Of a DNA stretch of 64,000 nt, positions 14,801 through 24,849 are shown piece after piece; position 1 is the first letter of the stretch, and the number at the start of each line of letters is the position of its first letter. Position numbers and translations under genes: made by a program. Source of the DNA: Aplectana chamaeleonis (taxonomy: Eukaryota; Nematoda; Chromadorea; Rhabditida; Cosmocercidae); assembly GCA_029168955.1 (NCBI GenBank), contig JAPDOI010000435.1, positions 62,001-126,000 of the forward strand, written 5' to 3'. The notes beneath the pieces were generated by a model. That model was given only the letters and a program-made list of their open reading frames with translations. It was not told the origin of the DNA and did not search any database.

Positions 14801-17088
14801 GTCATCAGAGGCCCTATGTACTTTACATGACATCCTGATGACGTCATCAGATGCCCTGTGTACTTTACATGACACCCTGATGACGTCATCAGATGCCCCA
14901 TGTACTTTACATGACATCCTGATGACGTCATCAGATGCCCTGTGTACTTTACATGACACCCTGATGACGTCATCAGATGCCCTATGTACTTTACATGACA
15001 TCCTGATGACGTCATCAGATGCCCTATGTACTTTACATGACATCCTGATGACGTCATCAGATGCCCTATGTACTTTACATGACACCCTGATGACGTCATC
15101 AGATGCCCTATGTACTTTACATGACATCCTGATGACGTCATCAGATGCCCTATGTACTTTACATGACACCTGATGACGTCATCAGATGCCCTATGTACTT
15201 TACATGACACCCTGATGACGTCATCAGATGCCCTATGTACTTTACGTGACACCCTTATGACGTCATCAGATGCCCTATGTACTTTACATGACATCTTGAT
15301 GACGTCATCAGATGCCCTATGTGCTTTACATGACACCCTTATGACGTCATCAGATGCCCTATGTACTTTACGAGATTGACCTGATGACGTCATCAGATGC
15401 CCTATGTACTTTACATGACATCCTGATGACGTCATCAGATGCCCTATGTACTTACATGACACCCTGATGACGTCATCAGATGCCCTATGTACTTTTTACA
15501 TGACATCTTGATGACGTCATCAGATGCCCTATGTGCTTTACATGACACCCTGATGACGTCATCAGATGCCCTATGTACTTTACATGACACCCTGATGACG
15601 TCATCAGATGCCCTATGTACTTTACATGACATCCTGATGACGTCATCAGATGCCCTATGTACTTTACATGACACCCTGATGACGTCATCAGATGCCCTAT
15701 GTACTTTATACATGACACCCTGATGACGTCATCAGATGCCCTATGTACTTTACATGACACCCTGATGACGTCATCAGATGCCCTATGTACTTTACATGAC
15801 ACCCTGATGACGTCATCAGATGCCCTATGTACTTTACATGACACCCTGATGACGTCATCAGATGCCCTATGTACTTTACGTGACACCCTTATGACGTCAT
15901 CAGATGCCCTATGTACTTTACATGACACCCTGATGACGTCATCAGATGCCCTATGTACTTTACATGACACCCTGATGACGTCATCAGATGCCCTATGTAC
16001 TTTACATGACACCCTGATGACGTCATCAGATGCCCTATGTACTTTACATGACACCCTGATGACGTCATCAGATGCCCTATGTACTTTACATGACACCCTG
16101 ATGACGTCATCAGATGTCCTATGTACTTTACATGACATCCTGATGACGTCATCAGATGCCCTATGTACTTTACATGACATCCTGATGACGTCATCAGATG
16201 CCCTATGTACTTTACATGACACCCTGATGACGTCATCAGATGCCCTATGTACTTTACATGACACCCTGATGACGTCATCAGATGCCCTATGTACTTTACA
16301 TGACACCCTGATGACGTCATCAGATGCCCTATGTACCTTACATGACACCCTGATGACGTCATCAGATGCCCTATGTACTTTACATGACATCCTGATGACG
16401 TCATCAGATGCCCTATGTACTTTACATGACACCCTGATGACGTCATCAGATGCCCTATGTACTTTACATGACACCCTGATGACGTCATCCTATGTACTTT
16501 ACATGACACCCTGATGACGTCATCAGATGCCCTATGTACTTTACATGACACCCTGATGACGTCATCAGATGCCCTATGTACTTTACATGACACCCTGATG
16601 ACGTCATCAGATGCCCTATGTACTTTACGTGACACCCTTTATGACGTCATCAGATGCCCTATGTACTTTACATGACATCTTGATGACGTCATCAGATGCC
16701 CTATGTGCTTTACATGACACCCTTATGACGTCATCAGATGCCCTATGTACTTTACATGACACCCCTGATGACGTCATCAGATGCCCTATGTATTTACATG
16801 GCATCCTGATGACGTCATCAGATGCCCTATGTACTTTACATGACACCCTGATGACGTCATCAGATGCCCTATGTACTTTACATGACATCCTGATGACGTC
16901 ATCAGATGCCCTATGTTCTTTACATGACACCCTGATGACGTCATCAGATGCCCTATGTACTTTACATGACACCCTGATGACGTCATCAGATGCCCTATGT
17001 ACTTTACATGACATCCTGATGACGTCATCAGATGCCCTATGTACTTTACATGACACCCTGATGACGTCATCAGATGCCCTATGTACTG
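8803..17088 (+). repeat. Satellite array of 42-bp monomers carrying a CRE palindrome
   Basis: About 197 monomer lengths of a 42-bp unit fill 8.3 kb. The unit is a perfect 16-bp palindrome, CTGATGACGTCATCAG, followed by ATGCCCTATGTACTTTACAT and a short GACACC or GACATC link. The palindrome centre is the consensus ATF/CREB site TGACGTCA. A second imperfect palindrome, ATGTACTTTACAT, lies in the same unit. The left edge (8803-8935) is degenerate, as expected at satellite margins. Because 42 is a multiple of three, several frames stay open for hundreds of codons on both strands; indels of 1-2 bp break them about every 0.3-1 kb, which argues against protein coding. All units share one orientation. 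Confidence 0.97.
13267..13625 (+). repeat. Divergent higher-order block within the satellite
   Basis: Here monomers alternate between intact palindromes, copies changed to CCGATGACGTCGTCAG, and copies changed to CTGGTGCAGTTATCAG, which destroys the TGACGTCA core. The flanking half-monomers also change (TTACATTACACC, CATGGCATCC, TTGCACGACATC). The composite recurs about three times in 350 bp, so it is a local higher-order repeat. Confidence 0.85.
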
Positions 17089-17734
17089 ATAGCCTGCGAC
17101 CACTGGCAGTGGCTAGTGGCAGGAACGAGGAACGAGGAACGACGAGGAGGACACATGGGACGCGTTACTGGCGCACAACACGAATTTTAGCTAAGCTTCC
17201 GCCGATCTAACTTTGTTAATTTTCAATCGATTTGGCTCAAATTTTGTCAGCGGGTGTCTTCTATACTCTCTCACTTATATCCAGAAGGAAATCTCTAGAA
17301 AATTTGTTTTACAGGTTTTATTAACTACTTTACCAAAATCTAAGTGATCACAAGTGCCAGGCAAAACCAAACCTCTCCAGCCGCTTCGCGGCTGGAGCGA
17401 TTCCAGGCGTTTGGCGCACACACACTTGGCTCCCGCACATACTGCGGTCAACGATCAACTCTTAGCCGTTTATTATTATGTATAATAGAAGAACAACTCT
17501 ATGCTTTCTTCATGAGTAAATACAAGGAGGAAAATTTCGCGATTTTATCAGGCTGAATTTTCGGAATCCTTCATCAAACCCGCATGGGAATTTCCTGAAA
17601 GTAGGCCTTCTGTTCCATAGGCCCCAGACCATTAAATGAATAATTTTGCAAAACGCACCGGCACAAACTTCGGGATTATCTCACCTGCACTCAATTTATG
17701 AATGAAGCATAAAGATTGTTTTGCTATTGCTCGT
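17089..17734. other. Right flank of the satellite, with a 10-bp-stem hairpin
   Basis: No gene was seen. At 17375-17397 there is a perfect hairpin, CTCCAGCCGC and GCGGCTGGAG around a TTC loop. A GTTTGGCGCAC word follows, and a similar word occurs in the left flank near 7163. A short GGAACGA repeat is at about 17121-17146. Confidence 0.5.
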
Positions 17735-17965
17735 ACAATTAATACTCAACGTTTCGCCGCACTTTGCCGCCGTCGACTTTTTGAGAATCCATCGCAAAAA
17801 AAATTCTCTGGAAACAAAGCGATTCAGGAAACTTCGTCCCAAAAGACCTCTGTGAGTACGTTAGCGTTTCCAGAACCCAAACGACTCTTTGTTCAAAAAA
17901 GTTACAAGCATCGGAAGCTTAATACCAACTTTCACAAATGCTCCCTGTTTTCGCGAAATTTCAAC
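17735..17965 (-). repeat. Dispersed repeat on the right of the satellite (copy A')
   Basis: The reverse complement aligns with 6556-6815 on the left side. It shares TTTCGCGAAAACAGGG-like, ATGCTTGTAACTTTTT and GCGGCGAAAC words. Together the two copies form a mirror arrangement around the satellite. Confidence 0.55.
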
Positions 17966-19000
17966 AAATTGAAAGCTCGAGAACCTTAAATCCATCTCAC
18001 TTGTGGGAGAGAATGAAAGCAATTGAGGAAATAAATTCTATCCAATCACATCATTCAATTTTGAAGTTTGCTGTGGCGCTTGTGGCACTGGCAAGCAATA
18101 TTTGTCTGAGGGAATTAATATTCGTTCCCTATGTAAAGAACGTTTCTGACACCCTCCCTTCTATTTTTACAATGAAACTTTTTCACTAGCAATGGTTGTC
18201 ATTTATTAGCTGCCCTCAATGTTTCTATACTTTGAGTATCTACACTTCCCACATTTCGACTGTGTCGCTGTTTTCAGTATAAAAACCCTATATGGAAAAT
18301 CTTAGGTCTATAGTATACCTTGTCGCTGTCATAAGCGACGTGCATGTAATTTAGCACAGATCGCGGCGGGACCAGCATTAGAGCAACGACATGGGCGTTG
18401 TGGTCTTAATGCACAAAGTCGAAGGAGTTGACCCGTCCTTTGCAGTTCGAAACAGCATGCTATTCCATTCAAGTAAAGTGGTTCCGAGTGTAATTCGAAC
18501 CGAAAGCACAGGACAACTCCTCCATTTTTGTGAGTAGCGGAGCCGTCGGTCACGGCAAAATATAATATTTATAAGGAGAGTTTGACATGATAAGCCGGTA
18601 AGCGTTAGTTAAACCAGCTCAATATGAGGTAAAAAGCGAATATGTGGGATTTGTAGTTTAATGGTCGCTATCGCCTCATCAGTATAAACTCTTAGCGCCA
18701 TAAACCGCCACAGTCACAAAATTGTTGACGCCAATCGATTCCCTATAGTTGATAACACATACTATCGTTTTTATATGGGGAAAAATTGTTCCCGTTAAAG
18801 ATCCACGCGAAAAATCAACAATCATTGTTCAATCTTCGAGGCTTTAAGTTTGCAGATAAATTTTTTTCGAAAATTCCAGAAGTGAAGACCTGCCGTATTT
18901 CGCACCCTCTATCGATTGATAGCAAAAAAACGCTCAATAGAGAAAGGAACGCAAAAAAATGATTGTTCCAGTCCATCCCGAATATCACGCTGATTGACTC
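17966..19000. other. Unassigned DNA
   Basis: No exon or repeat was recognised. The last part (about 18810-19000) follows the 3' end of the LINE that reads on the minus strand. Confidence 0.45.
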
Positions 19001-20190
19001 GTATGTATGTATGTATGTATGTATGTATGTATGCTTATTACATAAGATTAACTTATGTGAAAGGAAACAAGAGTAGCTCAATTGAAACCAGCTAATAACA
19101 AATGAAATCACATAAACACGAAAAGTTGAAATGGACAGCGAGTAGGCAAGCATCAGGATGTGAAACTACTAAGAATGAGCTTTTTGAATAAGTTGCGGCT
19201 AAAAGGAATTGTGGATGTTCTGCAGAGTCTTCCAAACAATGGTACTGTTCTATTTATAAAGAAGTAACGCCTACAGTCTAGCCCGGCTCTTTTCAGTTGT
19301 AGCTTGAATGTACCCCCTCTAGTGACTGAAGCCCTCTCTGTGAAGAGGATCGCAGATCGGAGACCACACTGGAGAATTTTATGAAGCAAAAGAAGATCGA
19401 ACATTTTCCTTCTCATCGAAAGGCTTCGCAACCCAAAGTTTTCATTCCTTTGTTTACTCGAAGGTATTTGCTCATAACGAAACCCGAGCGATCTTATCAT
19501 CAATTTTCTTGTAAAACCATTTTGCACTCTTTCTAACTTTTCTATGCTTTTCCGCTTGTATGGGCTAAACACTGGTGTACCATACTCAATCATAGGCCTT
19601 ACATAGCACTTATACGCATGTATCAAAACACTGATATTTGCGTTGAAAGAGCTCTGAAAAGGTTGTTGACCATTCTACTTGCTTTCAAAGAGATGTTGTC
19701 ACAGTGTTTGTCGAAACTGAGATTTTTGATAAGCAGAAATCCGAGGTCTCTTACTTCTTCCGCTAATGCAATTGAGGTACATACCTTGAATATTGTACGC
19801 ATGGTTCCTATTTCGAGTCCCTATGTGCAAAACTTCAGTTTTCTCTTTAGACAAAGGCAACTCCCACTCTTGAAACCATAGAATTTATCGCTGCTTGAAT
19901 CGCGCTGTTATTTGCTTGGCTATCTGCAACACGGTAAATTTTGAGGTCGTCTGCGAATGAACAAAACTCTACATCGTGGCCGCGAATTACGTCGCACAAT
20001 TCGAACGCATATATATTGAATAGTATGAGGGAGAGTACACTACCCTGTGGAACTCCACTATGAACCGGCCTGGAGCTTGAAAACGAGTTCTTCATACGAA
20101 CAGAAAAAGTTCTATCAGAGAGGAATGAACGGAGCCAAATGATGTTCTGTCGACTGTGAAGGTTCATGAGATGACTGCAATTCAAATTTC
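19001..20190 (-). pseudogene. CR1-group LINE, 5'-truncated and frameshifted (copy 1)
   Basis: Minus-strand frames encode the centre and end of a non-LTR reverse transcriptase. At 20185-19847 there is SGVPQGSVLSLILFNIY, then FADDLKIY (FADD at 19957-19946; the two aspartates bind catalytic metal). After a frame change, 19626-19153 encodes the C-terminal part with YVRPMIEYGTPVFSPYK. The element lacks endonuclease and the first RT motifs, as in usual 5' truncation during target-primed reverse transcription. It ends in a (CATA)n run on its own strand (19033-19001), a microsatellite tail typical of CR1-like elements. The family is related to the copy at 24850-26470 by the shared YVRP-EYGT block. 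It cannot be active. Confidence 0.85.
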
Positions 20191-20892
20191 AGAAACGACA
20201 TTAAAGTTTACTGCACTATTCTAACTTTTCCAAGCTGGCGAAATCTATTCCCATCGTAAGGAGTTTGGTATGCAAACCATCACAATCTGGAGATATTTTC
20301 GTGATAGGAGGATGTGAGCTGGATGTTCCTCAATCGTCTAGACAGCCTTCAATTCCATCTGAACATGCGGTAGATGGCCGATTTTCTTTTTTTTTCAAAT
20401 TCGTGATTAAGTTTCACTCTGCCATCTTTCAGGTGACAAAAATCGTGGAGAGACGTGTGCTCCATTACTTCAGTAATCACGGCGAAATTGAATTGGAGGG
20501 GTTTGTTTTAGAGCTGCATTACATTTTTCTTTTCTTCGATTACTGACTGTCATTCTCATTCTAGATGCCTGCTTCATTACAACGTCTCACTAGATGGTCC
20601 ATGTCCACTAATATACGTTTGTGTTGCCAATCCCTCACTTCCAGCAGAAGCCGCACAGGTGTTTCTCAACACTGCCAAGGTAGGATGAAGACAATGATTA
20701 TCTGATGATTCGGTAAGCTCTCAGAAGGGTACAGATTGAAAAGCATTGCCAGAACTCCACCGGAAGTTGTTTTGCAGAGCTTAGATGATAGAACTTGAGC
20801 AGAGTATGCTATGCATGCCTTTCGGCGAAGTGTGGCTAGGTTGGAGGCATCAGCTAGTGAGTACGAAACAGTATGACTCATCCTACTGTCCT
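20191..20892. other. Unassigned DNA
   Basis: Nothing recognised on either strand. Confidence 0.45.
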
Positions 20893-21026
20893 TATCGGAG
20901 CGAAATTCCGCTCCGCAGTTGCTGGCAGCCGCCGTTGCAGCACGATTATAACTATGGTGGGACGACCGAGTCGTGGCACGATTACCCATTGTCTGGATGC
21001 GTGCTGCAGAAGCGGTTGTCCGCAAC
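20893..21026. mobile_element. Hairpin MITE of the CCGCAGTTG family, copy 1 (right end lost)
   Basis: The left arm (AAATTCCGCTCCGCAGTTG then CCGTTGCAGCACGAT) pairs with the right arm (CGTGCTGCAGAAGCGGTTGTC). The same hairpin occurs at about 61765-61898. Here the right arm stops early where a mariner-like fragment begins, so the copy is truncated. Confidence 0.6.
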
Positions 21027-21119
21027 CTCGATGACCAGCTTCATGTGCGAACAGTGCTGGAGCACCCGGCAACAACCACTCGTCAACTGGCACAGCTACC
21101 CGGTTGTGAGCACAGTCGA
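21027..21119 (+). pseudogene. Mariner-like transposase fragment (N-terminal helix-turn-helix)
   Basis: The frame reads EHPATTTRQLAQLPGCEHS, the pattern of the DNA-binding domain of mariner transposases (compare KPEATTRELATMLGCSKST in the mariner at 22988-24243). No catalytic region follows. A poly-G run (about 21136-21147) begins just after. It is a relic of a family different from the intact mariner nearby. Confidence 0.5.
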
Positions 21120-21197
21120 CCAGTATCTCTCGGCCGGGGGGGGGGGGAATCGAGAAGTGTTTTCGACATGGTCACCCCATGTCGTCTTCGACAACTA

Positions 21198-21350
21198 TGT
21201 AACGTCGGCATGGATCGTGAAGAGACTTTGCGTTCACTGTTGAAGGTTGGCGCAAACTCGGTGCCATATGCTATAATATAGGTGCACCGAGTTTGCGCCA
21301 ACCTTCAACAGTGAACGCAAAGTCTCTTCACGTTCCACGCCAATGTTACA
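21198..21350. mobile_element. Near-perfect hairpin MITE (TGTAACGTCGGC family), copy 1
   Basis: Arms of about 70 bp pair almost completely around CATATGCTATAATATAGG. Edges are TGTAACGTCGGC and GCCAATGTTACA. A second copy lies at 48244-48394. There is no coding capacity. The transcript would form a long hairpin. Confidence 0.85.
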
Positions 21351-21367
21351 TGCAATCACGTGTACAC

Positions 21368-22267
21368 CAGGGGTGTGCATTTTCCGTTTACCGATTTACC
21401 GATTTTCCGGATTTACCGGTGTTTTTCGGTAAATTTTGATTTACCGATTTACCGAATTTTTCTCGAAATTTACCGAAATTTTTACCGAAAAAAATTGGGT
21501 GTTTTTTTTTGCGTAACCGGCCTACTTCTTACTCGCATTTCACGTGTTTTCTACTGTTAAGGCATGTATTTGGCGCGATATCCTTCTTCATCCTTCTTTG
21601 TTACTCTTTTTTAAGCCTTTGGCTTACTTTTGAATGTTCATACATACGACCTCTTCACCTTTTGAGTCTCGTGGTTTTTCTTATCGAGATACTACTCCGA
21701 GAAATACATATTTTATTCAAAAATGTCAACGGATTTCGAGGTAGCATAGTCTTGAAGCAGATATTCCAGGGACTGGAAAAGTTCTTTTCGAAGCCCCCGA
21801 CACAACACTGAATCCACTGCAGTTCTGGAACGACTCAATTGTTAAATCTTCGTACCCGCACCTTTCCTCACTGACAAATTTGTTCTTTTACGCGCCTCCT
21901 GGCACAGTTGAGGCGGGAAGTATGTTTTCCTCAGATGGCCTGATTTTGAGTGACTACAGGAAGGCCTTCATGACAGGAAATTTTGACTTGTTACATTTTC
22001 TCAAAATCAACGTTCCGCTGATAGGGTTCAGCCGTTGAGCCCATTTTAATATTAAAAACTCATTCATTATTTGCACTATCCTCATGCACTTTTGAAAGTG
22101 ATACATAAATATTATTGGTCATTTGTGCTACCCGAAGGGATAGGCACCAGAAAGTCGAAGTCAGAATTTTTACCGAATTTTCCGTTTTTACCGTATTTAC
22201 CGAAAAATAATTTCGGTAAAAAGTTTCGGTAAAAAATTTACCGAAAAGAATTTTCCGCACACCCCTG
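21368..22267 (+). mobile_element. Non-autonomous hAT element with 8-bp target duplication
   Basis: Terminal inverted repeats CAGGGGTGTGC and GCACACCCCTG bound 900 bp. GTGTACAC is duplicated exactly at 21360-21367 and 22268-22275, which fits the hAT consensus (T at 2, A at 7). Subterminal regions are dense in TTTACCG/CGGTAAA words, as expected for transposase binding sites. A decayed dimerisation-domain frame lies inside, so this is a deletion derivative of a once autonomous element. Confidence 0.92.
21790..22038 (+). pseudogene. hAT transposase C-terminal dimerisation domain remnant
   Basis: The plus-strand frame has NPLQFWNDSIVKSSYPHLSS, then FYAPPGTVEAGSMFSSDGL and the end of the hATC domain, closing with a stop at 22036. 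The order P-W, YP-L, FS-G-, R is typical of the C terminus of hAT transposases, which mediates multimerisation. The RNase-H catalytic portion is missing. It lies in the same element as the hAT ends and in the expected orientation. Confidence 0.75.
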
Positions 22268-22275
22268 GTGTACAC

Positions 22276-22987
22276 ATAGTGGAATCTCTTCTCTGACGGC
22301 TGCCCAGGGCCGTATTCCTAAGTGACGAGTCGAGTATTCAGTGATGGGGTGTGAGTTCATGATGCCAATCAATCTCTACGTACCTATTATACAGTGGATC
22401 CGAATTAAAAATTTCCGGATGAACAGATTCTGGATACCTCAGAAAACAAAGGTCCGACTCAAACGGAAAGATCTTAAATAAATAGTAACACCGGATAATC
22501 CGAGTCTTTCAGATAGACAGACAACGTTAGATGGATTTCAGACAACGGATAGTCGGATTTCGGATCAATCCGAGAATTACATTTCTTCGGTCAATCGGAT
22601 TCTGAGTCAAATGGATTTAAACGTTTTTCGGTTGATTCGGTTTTGAATCACGTGAATTTTGACGTTTTTTTGGTGATTTGGAATCCAATTATCCTATTTG
22701 TATATGCGGTCGGCTACAAGCTGGCTCGCGACGCGCTGAAAAGAATCTACAGGATAATCGACGTTTTGCGTGAATGTTACACTTTGCTAGGAGGGATCCC
22801 TGTAATGTTTTCCACGATAGCGTTATATGCTTTTTGAAGGATTTCCTCAGGGTACGGTACTCCAGTGACAATCAATCTCCCATAATGCTTTGAAATTAAA
22901 GAAAAGTATATAACCCCTGATCAGAACTGCAAGGATGCCCCCTTGGCAAAATTGAACCGAATGTTTAAGGTCGAAAAAGATAAAGTA
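22276..22987. other. Unassigned DNA with GGAT/TCCG-rich stretch
   Basis: Between about 22390 and 22660 words such as CGGAT, TCCGA and CGGATT recur irregularly. No inverted-repeat ends and no exon were found. Confidence 0.45.
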
Positions 22988-24243
22988 CCAGGTTGTCCAA
23001 TAATTCTTGTCCGAAAATTTCCCCATTTTTAATTTTTTTTCAACGTTATTGAAAAACAAGTCTAATCATTAATATAATCACCAAAGTTATCCACAACAGT
23101 GGCCCATCGATTGTACAGGTCGCCGATGCCATTCGCCCAGAACTCCGGGGGCTGCGACTCGAAGAAGTCCGCGATGTCGGATTTGAGGTTGTCGTAGTTG
23201 GTGAATTTTCTTCCGGCCAAATGGTGCTTCAGCGGGCGGAACAAGTGGTAGTCGGAGAAAGCGAGGTCCGGGGAATACAGCGGATGGGCGACCGTCTCCC
23301 AGCCGAGCGTCGCCAACTTCTGCTGGGTCTCCTTCACCACGTGGGGGCGCGCGTTGTCGTGCAGCAGGTGGACGGAGGCCCGTCCGGGACGCTTTTCTCG
23401 GATGGCGGCGGCTAGTTTCTCGAGCTGATCGGTGAAGATGGAGGCGGTGACCGTCCTGCCTTGCGGGAGCAGCTCGAAGTACAGCATGCCCTTGGTGTCC
23501 CACCAGCAGCAGGGCATGATCTTCAGCGGGTGCACGTCGGCTTTCGGCGTCGCCGGCGGCTCTTCTCCGCGCGGGATCCAGACGGCACTGTGGGCGACGT
23601 TGTCGTAGAGGTTCCAGCTCTCATCCCCAGTGACCAGGTTCTCAAGAAACTCCTTGCGATGCGGACGAAGGAGGAGGGACTGGCAGACGGCCACGCGGCT
23701 CTGCTTGTTAGCGTCCGTCAGACGGTGGGGGATCCAACGGGCCAGAACTTCGTGGTAGTCGAGTAAATTGAGTCGATTGTGAATGGTGGACTTGCTGCAG
23801 CCGAGCATCGTCGCCAGTTCACGGGTGGTGGCTTCCGGCTTCTCCTTGATACAGCGACGGACTTCGTCATCATCCACCGTAGAAGGCCTCCCGCTGTGCT
23901 CCCTGTCCTCGAGGCTCGTGTCGCCGCTCTCGAAACGATTGAACCAGCGGGTGACTGTGCGTTGGGACACTGCATCCTCCTTTCACGCTCTGCAGATGTT
24001 GGCGACCGGGGGGCCCGTGTCGTTGCCCAGCAGCCACTCGTAGTTCACGAATGTACGAATTCGACCTTGGTCCATTTTAGCTTGTACTGGTAGCTAGACG
24101 CGGCGGCTTCGCCTTATATACCCCTAGCGTAGAACTTTATAGAACCTTCTAAAAGGTTCTTACACTTGCCTGATATAATAACACTTCTAAGGAAAATTAT
24201 AGAATTTTGTAAATTTTCGGACAGGAATTATTGGACGGCCTGG
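22988..24243 (-). mobile_element. Mariner element, full length
   Basis: Terminal inverted repeats of about 31 bp (left begins CCAGGTTGTCCAATAATTC, right is its complement with few changes) bound 1,256 bp, and both sides have the TA target dinucleotide. The transposase reads on the minus strand. GC content is clearly above the flanks, which suggests a later arrival than the surrounding relics. Related mariners are known from hookworms (the bandit element) and resemble the Himar1 group; that assignment is from family knowledge. Confidence 0.93.
23062..24075 (-). pseudogene. Mariner transposase with one premature stop (337 codons)
   Basis: The start is ATG at 24075 (MDQGRIRTFVNYEWLL). A TGA at codon 31 (23985-23983) interrupts an otherwise continuous frame to 23062. 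The N-terminal helix-turn-helix has RTVTRWFNRFESGDTSLEDR and KPEATTRELATMLGCS. The catalytic DD34D residues are in TGDESW, LLHDNARPH and YSPDLAFSDYHLF. In the last motif the usual proline is replaced by phenylalanine, a two-base change. Length matches complete mariner transposases (about 340-350 aa). The protein would cut and paste the element at TA sites. The single stop probably inactivates this copy, although sequencing error cannot be excluded. Initiation downstream would lose part of the DNA-binding domain. Confidence 0.93.
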
Positions 24244-24324
24244 TATGAAATTCTCGGCGTTGATCAATTGATCTGAAGAAGAGCCACACTTTCGACTTCC
24301 GTTCAGAATCGTGGAGGCTTTTGA

Positions 24325-24487
24325 ATTTATCCTCTGCTTCCAAGCAAAGTTTATTTCCGTTCATCGCGTGCGTCGGCTCGCGTACGCTGCGTCTCCTTCT
24401 CCCCACACTTTCTCCTTGTCTCTACTCTTGCTCCGCACAAGCGCGCGAGGGAACATAGTAAATTTGGCTCGGAACCAGAGGATATAC
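24325..24487 (-). repeat. Dispersed 160-bp repeat, copy 1
   Basis: The reverse complement aligns with 29430-29592. Shared words are CTCTGGTTCCGA, CCAAATTTACT, CCCTCGCGCGCTTGTGCGGA and GATGAACGGAAA. The family is unknown. It ends where the Tc1-like terminal repeat starts. Confidence 0.7.
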
Positions 24488-24617
24488 ACTGCGTATCAAA
24501 AAGATAGGACACCCCGGGTTAAATCGGAGTTCTCGTTAGATAAAATTCTGTGATCGCAAATCCAATAGTCGATTGGCTCTATCGGCCAAGTTGACCAGTC
24601 TGCGAGTCGATCTTGCT

Positions 24618-24761
24618 CTATTTCTCGGTTATAGCTTGTTGCAGCGCAGAAATCGAGAGATATCGTCCGTCTTTGGCTAAGACCCGACTAACTGAAATAC
24701 CCCAGAGATTCTCCATTTTGTTTAAATCAGGATTGTAGACTAGCCACTCTGGACAAGATAG
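24618..24761 (-). pseudogene. Tc1-like transposase C-terminal fragment, left arm
   Basis: The frame reads YNPDLNKMENLWGISVSRVL, matching the third catalytic region of Tc1 transposases (SPDLNPIENLWG), where D is followed by the E-containing helix. It then reads SISALQQAITEK and a stop. The upstream catalytic aspartates are absent from this frame. Confidence 0.8.
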
Positions 24762-24849
24762 TTATTGCCAAGCGAAGGAGCCGACCTCAGACCTGCTAGA
24801 AACTCCAACTTTGTCGCCCGAAAACATGGGGAATGAAAGTAGTTGTTCT

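Noticed and set aside
9100..17080. CRISPR-like array
   Set aside because: The units are contiguous copies of one 42-bp sequence without unique spacers, and the window is eukaryotic. This is a satellite.
9100..17080. C/D box snoRNA cluster, because each unit contains TGATGA and CTGA
   Set aside because: Both words overlap inside the same palindrome. There is no C-to-D spacing, no terminal stem and no variable guide region between units.
23221..24093. Plus-strand frames opposite the mariner transposase
   Set aside because: They are shadows of a GC-rich gene on the minus strand and show no domain of their own.
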